Part shown: positions 7,659 to 13,717 of the stretch, piece after piece | Layout of the letters: each line of letters opens with the position of its first letter | How positions within the stretch are numbered: position 1 is the first letter of the stretch | DNA from: UBA5078 sp963977405 | GTDB lineage: Bacteria > Pseudomonadota > Gammaproteobacteria > Pseudomonadales > Pseudohongiellaceae | NCBI GenBank assembly: GCA_963977405.1 | Contig: CAXBOY010000079.1 | Coordinates: 1 to 13,915, forward strand | Reading direction: 5' to 3' | Length of the DNA: 13,915 nucleotides | Position numbers and translations under genes: made by a program | Notes under the pieces: generated by a model | What the model saw: only the letters and a program-made list of their open reading frames with translations | What the model was told of the DNA's origin: nothing | The model's database searches: none

Positions 7659-8369
7659 ATGAACAGATGGCCACAAACAATTAGCATCGACGCATTTCGC
7701 GATACCTGGGTCCTAGAGGGAGAGCCTCTGTGGCGCCGCGTGTTCGATACCCACCGCGAGAAGATGCAGATCAAGAGTCTGCAGATCGCCCTTGGTAACC
7801 TCGAGAAGATTTTCACCTGTACTTTCAAGCTCGCCAATAGCAAAGGCTTTCAGGCCATGAGCCTGCGCGACCTGAGCCGCGAGACCGGCATCAGCATGGG
7901 CGGCCTGTACGCCTATATCGGCAGTAAGGACGATCTTGCTGCCGCCATCGAAGAAGTATTGCGCAAGACCATCGACGACGTCATGTCTGACCAAGCTGTG
8001 ATCAACCTATCTCCCGTGCATCGTCTCAAGGCCATCATCTATGGCGACATCTATATGAACGAGATCATGCACCAGTGGTATTACTTCTGTTATCTGGAGG
8101 CTAAGGGCCTGTCGCGCGAGCAGCGCGAGGCCGCCATGCAGATGGAGATCAAGTTCGACGAGCGTATTCTGGAAACTTTCAAGGCGGGGGTGGAGCAGGG
8201 GCTGTTTACGGCTGATCGTCTAGAGTTGATAGCGGCTAATACCACCTCCATGCTGCAGCAGTGGTATCTCAAGCGCTGGAAGTTTGGACTGCTGGGCACT
8301 GGCATCGACGACTACGCCGCGTTCGTCTACGACATCACGCTGCGTAATCTTTGCTATCAAGACGCTTAA
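7659..8369 (+). CDS. TetR/AcrR-family transcriptional regulator
   Basis: A 236-residue DNA-binding regulator. The helix-turn-helix is clear at about residues 68-92: LRDLSRETGISMGGLYAYIG followed by SKDDL, the family hallmark in which the recognition helix leads into a Y-x-(Y/H)-F/I-x-(S/N)-K segment. It is preceded by the first TetR helix at about 41-64. The C-terminal ligand and dimer domain is too variable to suggest an effector. Unusually, about 40 residues lie ahead of the DNA-binding domain. Translation could instead begin at Met36 (7764), but the ATG at 7659 has GGGG upstream at reasonable spacing. It is divergent from the acyl-CoA dehydrogenase gene, and its likely target is that promoter with an acyl-CoA or related compound as effector (inference). 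It ends 6 bp before the end of the convergent acyltransferase gene. Confidence 0.88.
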   Translation: MNRWPQTISIDAFRDTWVLEGEPLWRRVFDTHREKMQIKSLQIALGNLEKIFTCTFKLANSKGFQAMSLRDLSRETGISMGGLYAYIGSKDDLAAAIEEVLRKTIDDVMSDQAVINLSPVHRLKAIIYGDIYMNEIMHQWYYFCYLEAKGLSREQREAAMQMEIKFDERILETFKAGVEQGLFTADRLELIAANTTSMLQQWYLKRWKFGLLGTGIDDYAAFVYDITLRNLCYQDA

Positions 8370-8375
8370 AAATTC

Positions 8376-8951
8376 TCAGGCGTTCTCAGGATTGATGCCT
8401 ACCTTCGTGGCATAGAAGGCGCGAATGGCGGGCATGTCCACCTCGAGCTCTCCAGTGGGGTAGTAGAAATCCGCCAAGCCCGCCTCTTTCTTAGAGGCGT
8501 CTACATAACCCATCAATACCGGCACCTCGGCCGCAACCGCGATGCGATAGAAACCCGTCTTCCACTCCTTTACCTTGCTGCGTGTGCCCTCGGGCGGCAC
8601 TAGCACGATCATCTCTGGCTCGCTCTTATACTGCGCCACCGTCTGGTCTACGAGATTATGGGCGCGGCTGCGATCTACCGGAATGCCGCCGAGCCACTTC
8701 ATGAACCAGCCAACCGGGAAGGGGAAGAGGGTGTTCTTGCCCATCCAGAACACCTTGAGGCGCAGTTTCAGTACCACCATGATCATAAGTGGGAAGTCCC
8801 AATTACTGGTATGGGGCGCGCCGATCAGCACGAAGCGCGCATTCTCGATGGGGCAACCCACCGCCTTCCAACCTATCAATTTCAGGATGAGGATGGAGAG
8901 CAGCCGCAGACAGGGAGTGATAATAGGGGTGGAGAAGACGGTTCGTCGCAT
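8376..8951 (-). CDS. PlsC-type lysophospholipid acyltransferase
   Basis: A 191-residue glycerolipid acyltransferase, probably at the inner membrane, that would transfer a fatty acyl group to a lysophospholipid or similar acceptor. The PlsC blocks are present: HTSNWD at 47-52 (the catalytic HX4D), GGIPVDR at 88-94 and PPEGTR at 119-124. A hydrophobic stretch at about 9-27 could anchor it. It is shorter than PlsC (about 245 residues) and belongs to the small PlsC-like acyltransferases of unknown acceptor, so a role in phosphatidic acid synthesis is not assured. The ATG at 8951 is chosen; a TTG one codon earlier is possible, and the SD is weak. It lies 52 bp downstream of ydjA on the same strand, so the two may be co-transcribed. 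Confidence 0.87.
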   Translation of the reverse strand: MRRTVFSTPIITPCLRLLSILILKLIGWKAVGCPIENARFVLIGAPHTSNWDFPLMIMVVLKLRLKVFWMGKNTLFPFPVGWFMKWLGGIPVDRSRAHNLVDQTVAQYKSEPEMIVLVPPEGTRSKVKEWKTGFYRIAVAAEVPVLMGYVDASKKEAGLADFYYPTGELEVDMPAIRAFYATKVGINPENA

Positions 8952-9003
8952 CAAAAGCTTTGTCTCTTATTGTTGTGGTGGGGCAGGTACTGGCGAAACG
9001 CTA

Positions 9004-9561
9004 TTATGACCAATGTGTGACGAAGTCTTCTACTGCTAATTCGCGAATAGGGCGATCGGGGCCTTCAATCTGCCCCACGTAGAGCATCGCTAAAACTTTT
9101 TCCTGCTCTTTTACGCCTAAGCCTTTCGTAACGACCGGATGGGTGGACATAGGCCCCGTGCGCCACACCGCCCCGATGCCCTGTGCATGGGCCGCAATCA
9201 GCATGGCATGGGTGGCGCAGCCCGCGGCGATATCCTGCTCTAGCACTGGAATCTTGGGATGGTCCACGGCGCTGGAGATGGTGACAATTATTAAGGGGGC
9301 TCGCAGTGCCTTGCCGCGAACGCTTTGGAGTTTCTCTGCGCTGATCTGCGGCTCGTCGGCCTGCGCGGCCTCGGCGAATAGGTCTGCTAAGTGTTCCAGG
9401 CCCTCACCCTGGATACGCAAGAAGCGCCACGGGCGCAACTGGCCATGATCCGGGGCACGCAGGGCGGCGCGGAACATGTTCTGCAGCGCATCTTCGCTAG
9501 GCACGGTGCCGGCGACACGGGGGTGGGAGACACGGGTGTGTAAAGCGTTTAAAGCGTCCAT
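9004..9561 (-). CDS. ydjA: YdjA-type NAD(P)H nitroreductase
   Basis: A 185-residue flavoprotein of the nitroreductase superfamily, close in length and pattern to E. coli YdjA (183 residues), the smallest characterised branch. Visible features are MDAL at the start, RAALRAPDHGQLRPWRF at 31-47 (the FMN-binding region), RAPLIIV at about 88, AAGCATHAMLIAAHAQGIGAVWRTG in the second half of the fold, and a C-terminal FVTHW like the FVTYF of YdjA. Such enzymes bind FMN, act as homodimers and reduce nitroaromatics or quinones with NAD(P)H; the physiological substrate is unknown. The start has CAGG six bases upstream. It probably heads a two-gene unit with the acyltransferase. Confidence 0.9.
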   Translation of the reverse strand: MDALNALHTRVSHPRVAGTVPSEDALQNMFRAALRAPDHGQLRPWRFLRIQGEGLEHLADLFAEAAQADEPQISAEKLQSVRGKALRAPLIIVTISSAVDHPKIPVLEQDIAAGCATHAMLIAAHAQGIGAVWRTGPMSTHPVVTKGLGVKEQEKVLAMLYVGQIEGPDRPIRELAVEDFVTHWS

Positions 9562-9566
9562 TGTGA

Positions 9567-9709
9567 ACCTGTTCGAAACTGTTGTGGGTTAATACATTAA
9601 TGATCGCAACAATAGAGTAAAATGCCCAAAATTGGGAGTTAAGAAAGGCCCCTTTTGGGGTATAGCTTTGTGGTACAATTTCCCACTAGAATATTCACCT
9701 GTTCGGAAC
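9567..9709. repeat. Pair of 13-bp direct repeats in the ydjA/radical SAM spacer
   Basis: ACCTGTTCGAAAC (9567-9579) and ACCTGTTCGGAAC (9697-9709) match at 12 of 13 positions. The span given includes the bases between them. One copy lies against the ydjA start and ribosome binding site; the other is 47 bp before the radical SAM start. GTTC/GAAC half-palindromes occur in each. A shared regulator is possible but unproven. Confidence 0.4.
9625..9660. repeat. Two similar small palindromes in the same spacer
   Basis: CCCAAAATTGGG (9625-9636) and CCCCTTTTGGGG (9649-9660) are 12-bp near-palindromes whose centres are 24 bp apart. They sit midway between the divergent ydjA and radical SAM genes. They could be operator half-sites or hairpins; TACAAT at 9674-9679 is a possible -10 for the plus-strand gene. 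Confidence 0.3.
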
Positions 9710-9756
9710 CGTACGAAAATACTAGGTTTTCCGTCTTTTAATACCGAGGCCAATGC

Positions 9757-11415
9757 ATGTCTACTGCCGCAGATCTAATCGCCGTAAGCTCGGATAAGCC
9801 AGCTTACCCACAAGCCAAATCTAAGTGGTTTGGAAAGGCGGCTGGCAGTAAGAAGTTACGGCTGGTGTTCAGTTTCTACTCCCCAGACGGTAACGAGGTG
9901 GCCATGCCATTGGCGGCCATGTCTGCCTACCTCAAGCGCGACTTCCCATGGGTAGAGGTCATCCTCAAGCCTATCCTGATCGTGCGCGACGCAGTGGCCT
10001 ATAACCCAGAGAACTATGCGCGCAGCATCGCCGAGCTCAAGCCCGATGTGATCGCCTTCTCGGTGATGAGCCCGCACTGGTACCCGATGGAGCCCTATTT
10101 CGAAGTCATCAAGTCCATGCTGCCCGACATGCCTATCTGCATCGGCGGCTATCAGGCCATGCTCTCTCAAGAGCAGACCATAGAGAACCCTAACGTCGAC
10201 TTCATCTGCGTGGGCGACGGCGAATACGCCATCGGCAACCTCGTGCAATTCCTGCGCGGCAGCAAAGATGGCGCCGTTGATGGCATGTGGGAGAAGCTCG
10301 CCGACGGCGAAGTATTCCGCACCGAGCCTCACCAGATCGGCGACCTGGCATCCTTGCCCTTCCCCGACTACGATATTTTCGAGAAAGACGGCAGCTTCGA
10401 CGATGTGAACACCTCCATCTTCGGCCCGAAAGAGAAGGTAGTACTACCGGTAATGACTGGCCGTGGCTGCCCCTATCGCTGCACCTATTGCTGCAACACG
10501 CCGCTGCTAGACAACTGGAAGGTTAAGAAAGAGTTCCTGCGTAAATACGACCCGGAAGATATGGTCAACGAACTGATTCGTCTGCGCGACCGTTACAACG
10601 TGGGCTACTTCGAGTTCTGGGACGAGTTATTCCTCTCCAACCTCAAGTTCGTGCGCGCCTTCTTTGCCATCTATAAAGAGCGCATCGGCCTGCCTTTCTC
10701 CATCAACTCCCGCGTGGAGGTGATGAACGAGAAGTTCTGTGCCGAGGCTAAAGACGCCGGTTGTCACACTATTTGGTTCGGCATCGAGAGTGGCGACGAG
10801 ACTTATCGCTCCACCATGCTTGGCCGCAAGATGAAGAACGAACAAGTGATAGAGGCGGCCAAGAATTGTAAAGCGGCGGGCATCAATCGCCTGACCTTCA
10901 ACATCGTCGGCATGCCGCTAGAAACCGCGGAGAATATGCGCCAGACGCTAGAGCTTAACCGCCTCATCGCGCCCGAGTTCTTCTTCTTTTTCCCCTATAT
11001 TCCGCTGCGTGGCACGCCACTATACGATCGTGCCAAGGCCGAGGGCCTGTTGCTGACTACCAAGAAGAACCTGCACTATCTCTCTGCCGCTAACGACAAG
11101 CAGTTCACGCTTAATATGAAAGAGCAGCCAGAGATTTTGTCTGCAGAGCAGTACGACGAAATCTGTAAAGAGATGCTGGCCTTCCAGGAGAGCAATAACC
11201 GTTTGAGCTTTGCGGACGACGCAGGGGTTGAGCAGATCGCGAAGGTGGAAGACAAGAGCTTTAGCTTTATCGATGACGAGCAGAAGGCAGCGTTCGCCGA
11301 GCCTAAGTATGAGGCAGCTCCTGTGGAGATGTACGAGCCTCCAGTGCAGCAGGCACCAGCCGAGAAAAGCGGCGGCATCATCTCCGGCATTCGCAGCCTA
11401 TTCCGCGCTCCTTAA
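9757..11415 (+). CDS. B12-binding-type radical SAM protein of unknown substrate
   Basis: A 552-residue protein. Residues 35-200 resemble the Rossmann-like cobalamin-binding domain found ahead of class B radical SAM enzymes (MPLAAMSAYL at 50-59, KPDVIAFSV at 95-103, ICIGGYQAMLS at 127-137, DFICVGDGEYAI at 148-159). The usual DxHxxG cobalamin motif is not seen. The radical SAM core follows with C238-x3-C242-x2-C245 (CPYRCTYC), which would bind the 4Fe-4S cluster, then WFGIESGDE at 340-348 and NIVGMPLET at 382-390, typical of the core. After residue 480 comes an acidic, Pro/Ala-rich linker and a terminal GGIISGIRSLFRAP that could form an amphipathic helix. The chemistry might be methylation or another radical reaction; the substrate is unknown and no neighbour reveals it. 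GAGG lies 7 bp before the ATG. It appears to be transcribed alone. Confidence 0.85.
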   Translation: MSTAADLIAVSSDKPAYPQAKSKWFGKAAGSKKLRLVFSFYSPDGNEVAMPLAAMSAYLKRDFPWVEVILKPILIVRDAVAYNPENYARSIAELKPDVIAFSVMSPHWYPMEPYFEVIKSMLPDMPICIGGYQAMLSQEQTIENPNVDFICVGDGEYAIGNLVQFLRGSKDGAVDGMWEKLADGEVFRTEPHQIGDLASLPFPDYDIFEKDGSFDDVNTSIFGPKEKVVLPVMTGRGCPYRCTYCCNTPLLDNWKVKKEFLRKYDPEDMVNELIRLRDRYNVGYFEFWDELFLSNLKFVRAFFAIYKERIGLPFSINSRVEVMNEKFCAEAKDAGCHTIWFGIESGDETYRSTMLGRKMKNEQVIEAAKNCKAAGINRLTFNIVGMPLETAENMRQTLELNRLIAPEFFFFFPYIPLRGTPLYDRAKAEGLLLTTKKNLHYLSAANDKQFTLNMKEQPEILSAEQYDEICKEMLAFQESNNRLSFADDAGVEQIAKVEDKSFSFIDDEQKAAFAEPKYEAAPVEMYEPPVQQAPAEKSGGIISGIRSLFRAP

Positions 11416-11428
11416 TTATGGTAATTAT

Positions 11429-11450
11429 GGGGTCAGGTTCCTTGATTTTC
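11429..11450 (+). repeat. Left terminal inverted repeat of the element
   Basis: 22 bp beginning GGGGTCAGGTTCC and ending TTTTC, a perfect inverse copy of 12199-12220. Read on the minus strand it encodes the last residues of the transposase (E-N-Q-G-T) and its TGA stop at 11435-11433. Just outside it, TAATTATGG is directly repeated at 11413-11421 and 11422-11430. Confidence 0.9.
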
Positions 11451-12146
11451 TTTGTATGTGTGTGATTTTCGGTCGCCACCATGAGGAATGTCATTCACTT
11501 TTCTTTTTAGCATCGACGCGATTTCGGCGCGGAACTTGTCGTTACCTATAGCCCATCCTTTGTTGGTGCATGCACGAATTTCGTCCAGAGTTTCGTGCGC
11601 TTGAACGTCGGGAAAAAGGCGTCGGTACTCCTTTACACGACCTGCTCTCGTCCTGCCTAGATTTCTATATTCATCATGTTCAGTGATTAAATCTATGGGG
11701 ATCCCCATTGCATTATGACGATAGCTGGACCAAGGGTAATGGCCTGGTGCGGCGACCATTCCTGCTCGCACAGGATTAAGCTCAATGTATTGGCTTAGAG
11801 TGAGAAAATAGCGATCGGTCGATACTAGGGACGATTTGTAGCGCCCCTCAAAGAGCGTGCCGGTGCGCTTATATGTGATGTTCATATAACGTACGAAATT
11901 GAGCCCCAGATTTTGCATCATGTTGGGAATTGCGAACTCATTCGCTCCCGATGCTAGCAGGTGTACGTGATTGGACATCAAGACATACGCATGTACGCTA
12001 ACATCATTTGCTTTGGCAGCCTTCCTAAGCTTGTTTAGATACAAAGCATAGTCAGCGTCCGTATAAAAGCAGGGCGCTCGATTATTTCCGCGTTGGATTA
12101 TATGTTGCGGGCAACCATCTAGATAAATTCTGGGCTTCCTTGCCAT
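11433..12146 (-). CDS. REP-associated tyrosine transposase-like (Y1 HUH) transposase
   Basis: A 237-residue single-strand DNA transposase of the IS200-like Y1 superfamily, RAYT branch. MARKPRIYLDGCPQHIIQRG at the start is the typical opening. The metal-binding HUH motif is H60-V61-H62 in SNHVHLL, GTLFEGRYKSS is at 96-106, and the probable catalytic tyrosine is Tyr120 in YIELNPVRAGM. The C-terminus is basic (KRKVNDIPHGGDRKSHTYK). All key residues are present, so it may be active. The ribosome binding site is strong: GAGGAG six bases before the ATG. It lies 57 bp downstream of, and in the same direction as, the MATE gene, so MATE transcripts may express it. The gene ends inside the element's left repeat. 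Confidence 0.92.
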   Translation of the reverse strand: MARKPRIYLDGCPQHIIQRGNNRAPCFYTDADYALYLNKLRKAAKANDVSVHAYVLMSNHVHLLASGANEFAIPNMMQNLGLNFVRYMNITYKRTGTLFEGRYKSSLVSTDRYFLTLSQYIELNPVRAGMVAAPGHYPWSSYRHNAMGIPIDLITEHDEYRNLGRTRAGRVKEYRRLFPDVQAHETLDEIRACTNKGWAIGNDKFRAEIASMLKRKVNDIPHGGDRKSHTYKENQGT

Positions 12147-12173
12147 CGAAAGCTCCTCTATTGAAGGGAGTTT

Positions 12174-12210
12174 GATTCAAGGATAGAAGTGATTCGAGGA
12201 AAATCAAGGA
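12174..12210 (+). repeat. Three short repeats at the element's right end
   Basis: GATTCAAGGA (12174-12183), GATTCGAGGA (12191-12200) and AAATCAAGGA (12201-12210) are 10-bp near copies. The last belongs to the terminal repeat and the middle one overlaps it by two bases. They occupy much of the 52 bp between the transposase start and the right terminus, a position suited to transposase recognition or autoregulation. Confidence 0.5.
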
Positions 12211-12220
12211 ACCTGACCCC
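12199..12220 (-). repeat. Right terminal inverted repeat of the element
   Basis: A perfect 22-bp inverse of 11429-11450. On the minus strand, entered from outside, it supplies the final MATE codons (G-Q-V-P, with part of the preceding Gly) and the TGA stop at 12206-12204. The repeat therefore carries a TGA usable from either direction. Confidence 0.9.
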
Positions 12221-13583
12221 CTAATACGAGCTGCGCATCCTCTTTGAGGGTGCGCTCGAAGCTGCGCCAAGACAGCAACGCCATCAGCATATTGCCGATC
12301 ATCGCCCCCGCATAGAACCCCGCCAAGCCATATAACTGACTGCCTATCCATGCGATGGGTACGTAGAAGATAAAGAAGCGTGCGATGCTCAGGTACAGTG
12401 CCATCATCGGCTTGTGCAGCGCGTTGAACGCGGAGTTGGTCAGAATAATCACACCTTGCAAGCCGTAGCCCAGTGGCAGAATCCAGATAAACAACTCGAT
12501 TGCGCGGCTCACCTCTTCGTCTCGCGTAAACACTCGCGCGATCAGCTTCGCACTTACCGCCATGACGGCATAGATCAGCAACTGCCACGCGATGATGAAC
12601 TTCATAGCCAGCCGGTAAGAGTCTGCTATGCGGTCCGCGCGTCCGGCGCCGAGGTTCTGGCTGATGAAGGGCGGCAGCGTAGAGGACAACGCCAATACCA
12701 CTAGGCAGGCGATGGACTCGATGCGGGAGCCAACGCCGAAGGCAGCTACCGTGCTCTCCCCATAGGTTGCCGCGATGGCGGTCATCACACCCGCGGCCAC
12801 GGGCGTGAGCATATTCGCGCCTGAGGCGGGAATGCCGATGCGCAGCATCTCGCGGCTGGAGTTACGGAAATTGGCGAGGGTGGGGATGCCGGGGTAGACC
12901 AGCTCTACCTTCACTATGAGGTAGTAATAGATGTAAACGAAGGCTACCAGCCAGGAAATTAGTGTGGCCACCGCTGCGCCCTGAATGCCCATGGCAGGCA
13001 CTGGTCCTAGGCCGAAGATAAACACCGGGTCCAAGACCGCATTCACTAGCCCCGCGCCGGCCATGATCAGGCTAGGGGTCTTAGTATCTCCCGAGGCGCG
13101 CAGCACGCTGTTGGCCGAGTTCATCCCCACTAAGAGGAAGCTAGTGGGCAGCCATATCGTCATGTATTCGCGTATCTGCGGGAGTAATTTCTCGTTTGCG
13201 CCCATCAGCCTAAAGATGTCATCCATGAACACATAGCCCACGGCGGACAAGGCCATGGCCATAAGGATGGCAGTGTAGTTGGTGACGGTAGAGGCCTGCT
13301 TAGCCTTCTCGAACTCATCTCGCCCCAAGTACTTAGCCACCACCGCAGAGGTGCCGATGCCAAGGCCGATGGCCATGCTCAGCACCATAAAGGTCACTGG
13401 GAAGGTGAAGCTAATCGCGGAGAGGGGCTCGGTGCCGAGCATGCTAATAAAGAGGGTGTCGACTAAGTTGAAGGTGAATAGCATGAACATGCCGATGATC
13501 ATCGGGCCCGTCATGCGCATCAAAGTCGCGGGGATTGGATCTTTGACTAAGCTATAGCGTTTCTTCGCGGTACTCTCTGCCAT
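12204..13583 (-). CDS. MATE-family multidrug/toxin efflux transporter
   Basis: A 459-residue inner-membrane antiporter of the MATE family, which exports organic cations or other drugs using Na+ or H+ gradients. About twelve hydrophobic helices are seen in two similar halves. Conserved features are NLVDTLFISMLG at 39-50 with Asp42 in the first helix, GLGIGTSAVVAKYLG at 73-87, RASGDTKTP at 162-170, NAVLDPVFIFGLG at 181-193, and in the second half GVGSRIES at 284-291 and SQNLGAGR at 308-315. It looks complete, since the twelfth helix and the cytoplasmic tail SFERTLKEDAQLV are present, but the last five residues (GGQVP) and the stop are supplied by the right repeat of the adjacent transposable element. 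CAGG lies just ahead of the ATG. The substrate cannot be inferred. Confidence 0.93.
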   Translation of the reverse strand: MAESTAKKRYSLVKDPIPATLMRMTGPMIIGMFMLFTFNLVDTLFISMLGTEPLSAISFTFPVTFMVLSMAIGLGIGTSAVVAKYLGRDEFEKAKQASTVTNYTAILMAMALSAVGYVFMDDIFRLMGANEKLLPQIREYMTIWLPTSFLLVGMNSANSVLRASGDTKTPSLIMAGAGLVNAVLDPVFIFGLGPVPAMGIQGAAVATLISWLVAFVYIYYYLIVKVELVYPGIPTLANFRNSSREMLRIGIPASGANMLTPVAAGVMTAIAATYGESTVAAFGVGSRIESIACLVVLALSSTLPPFISQNLGAGRADRIADSYRLAMKFIIAWQLLIYAVMAVSAKLIARVFTRDEEVSRAIELFIWILPLGYGLQGVIILTNSAFNALHKPMMALYLSIARFFIFYVPIAWIGSQLYGLAGFYAGAMIGNMLMALLSWRSFERTLKEDAQLVLGGQVP

Positions 13584-13652
13584 GAAAACCTGCGCTCAAG
13601 TACGACCACTGTGGAACAGGGCTGAGCTTGCTATTGATGTTATTTTTCTTCG

Positions 13653-13687
13653 GGGCGGTGTCTACTTCTTGGCTAAGAGACCCGCCC
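13653..13687. terminator. GC-rich hairpin between the phosphatase and MATE genes
   Basis: GGGCGG (13653-13658) pairs with CCGCCC (13682-13687), and GTCT pairs with AGAC inside after one bulged T, leaving a 14-base loop. It begins 30 bp after the stop of the minus-strand phosphatase gene. The T-run lies on the plus-strand side (around 13694-13698), so for the minus-strand transcript it is not a textbook terminator. It may end or attenuate transcription entering the MATE gene. Confidence 0.4.
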
Positions 13688-13717
13688 GTGCTGGTTTTTA
13701 TCTCACTCTTCTTCTAT

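Larger units (their letters stand above)
11429..12220 (-). mobile_element. 792-bp RAYT/IS200-like element with terminal inverted repeats
   Basis: A compact element bounded by perfect 22-bp inverted repeats and filled almost entirely by one HUH (Y1) transposase gene. The transposase stop codon lies within the left repeat, and only 52 bp separate its start codon from the right repeat. It sits 13 bp after the radical SAM stop codon and overlaps the 3' end of the MATE gene. No clear target duplication flanks it. Classical IS200/IS605 elements have subterminal hairpins and not long terminal inverted repeats, and RAYT genes are usually flanked by REP sequences, so the exact class is uncertain. Confidence 0.75.

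Noticed and set aside
8371..8391. TTCTCAGG repeated twice (period 10) at the end of the acyltransferase gene.
   Set aside because: Only 8 bp, inside the last codons; most likely chance.
11413..12230. Possible target-site duplication around the transposable element (TAATTAT on the left, CTAATAC on the right).
   Set aside because: The flanks share only TAAT at different offsets. The TAATTATGG doublet on the left is not repeated on the right.
13609..13619. CTGT-GGA-ACAG upstream of the MATE gene, resembling a LexA box and tempting because E. coli DinF is an SOS-linked MATE protein.
   Set aside because: The half-sites are 3 bp apart; the LexA operator needs 8 bp. No SOS control can be claimed.
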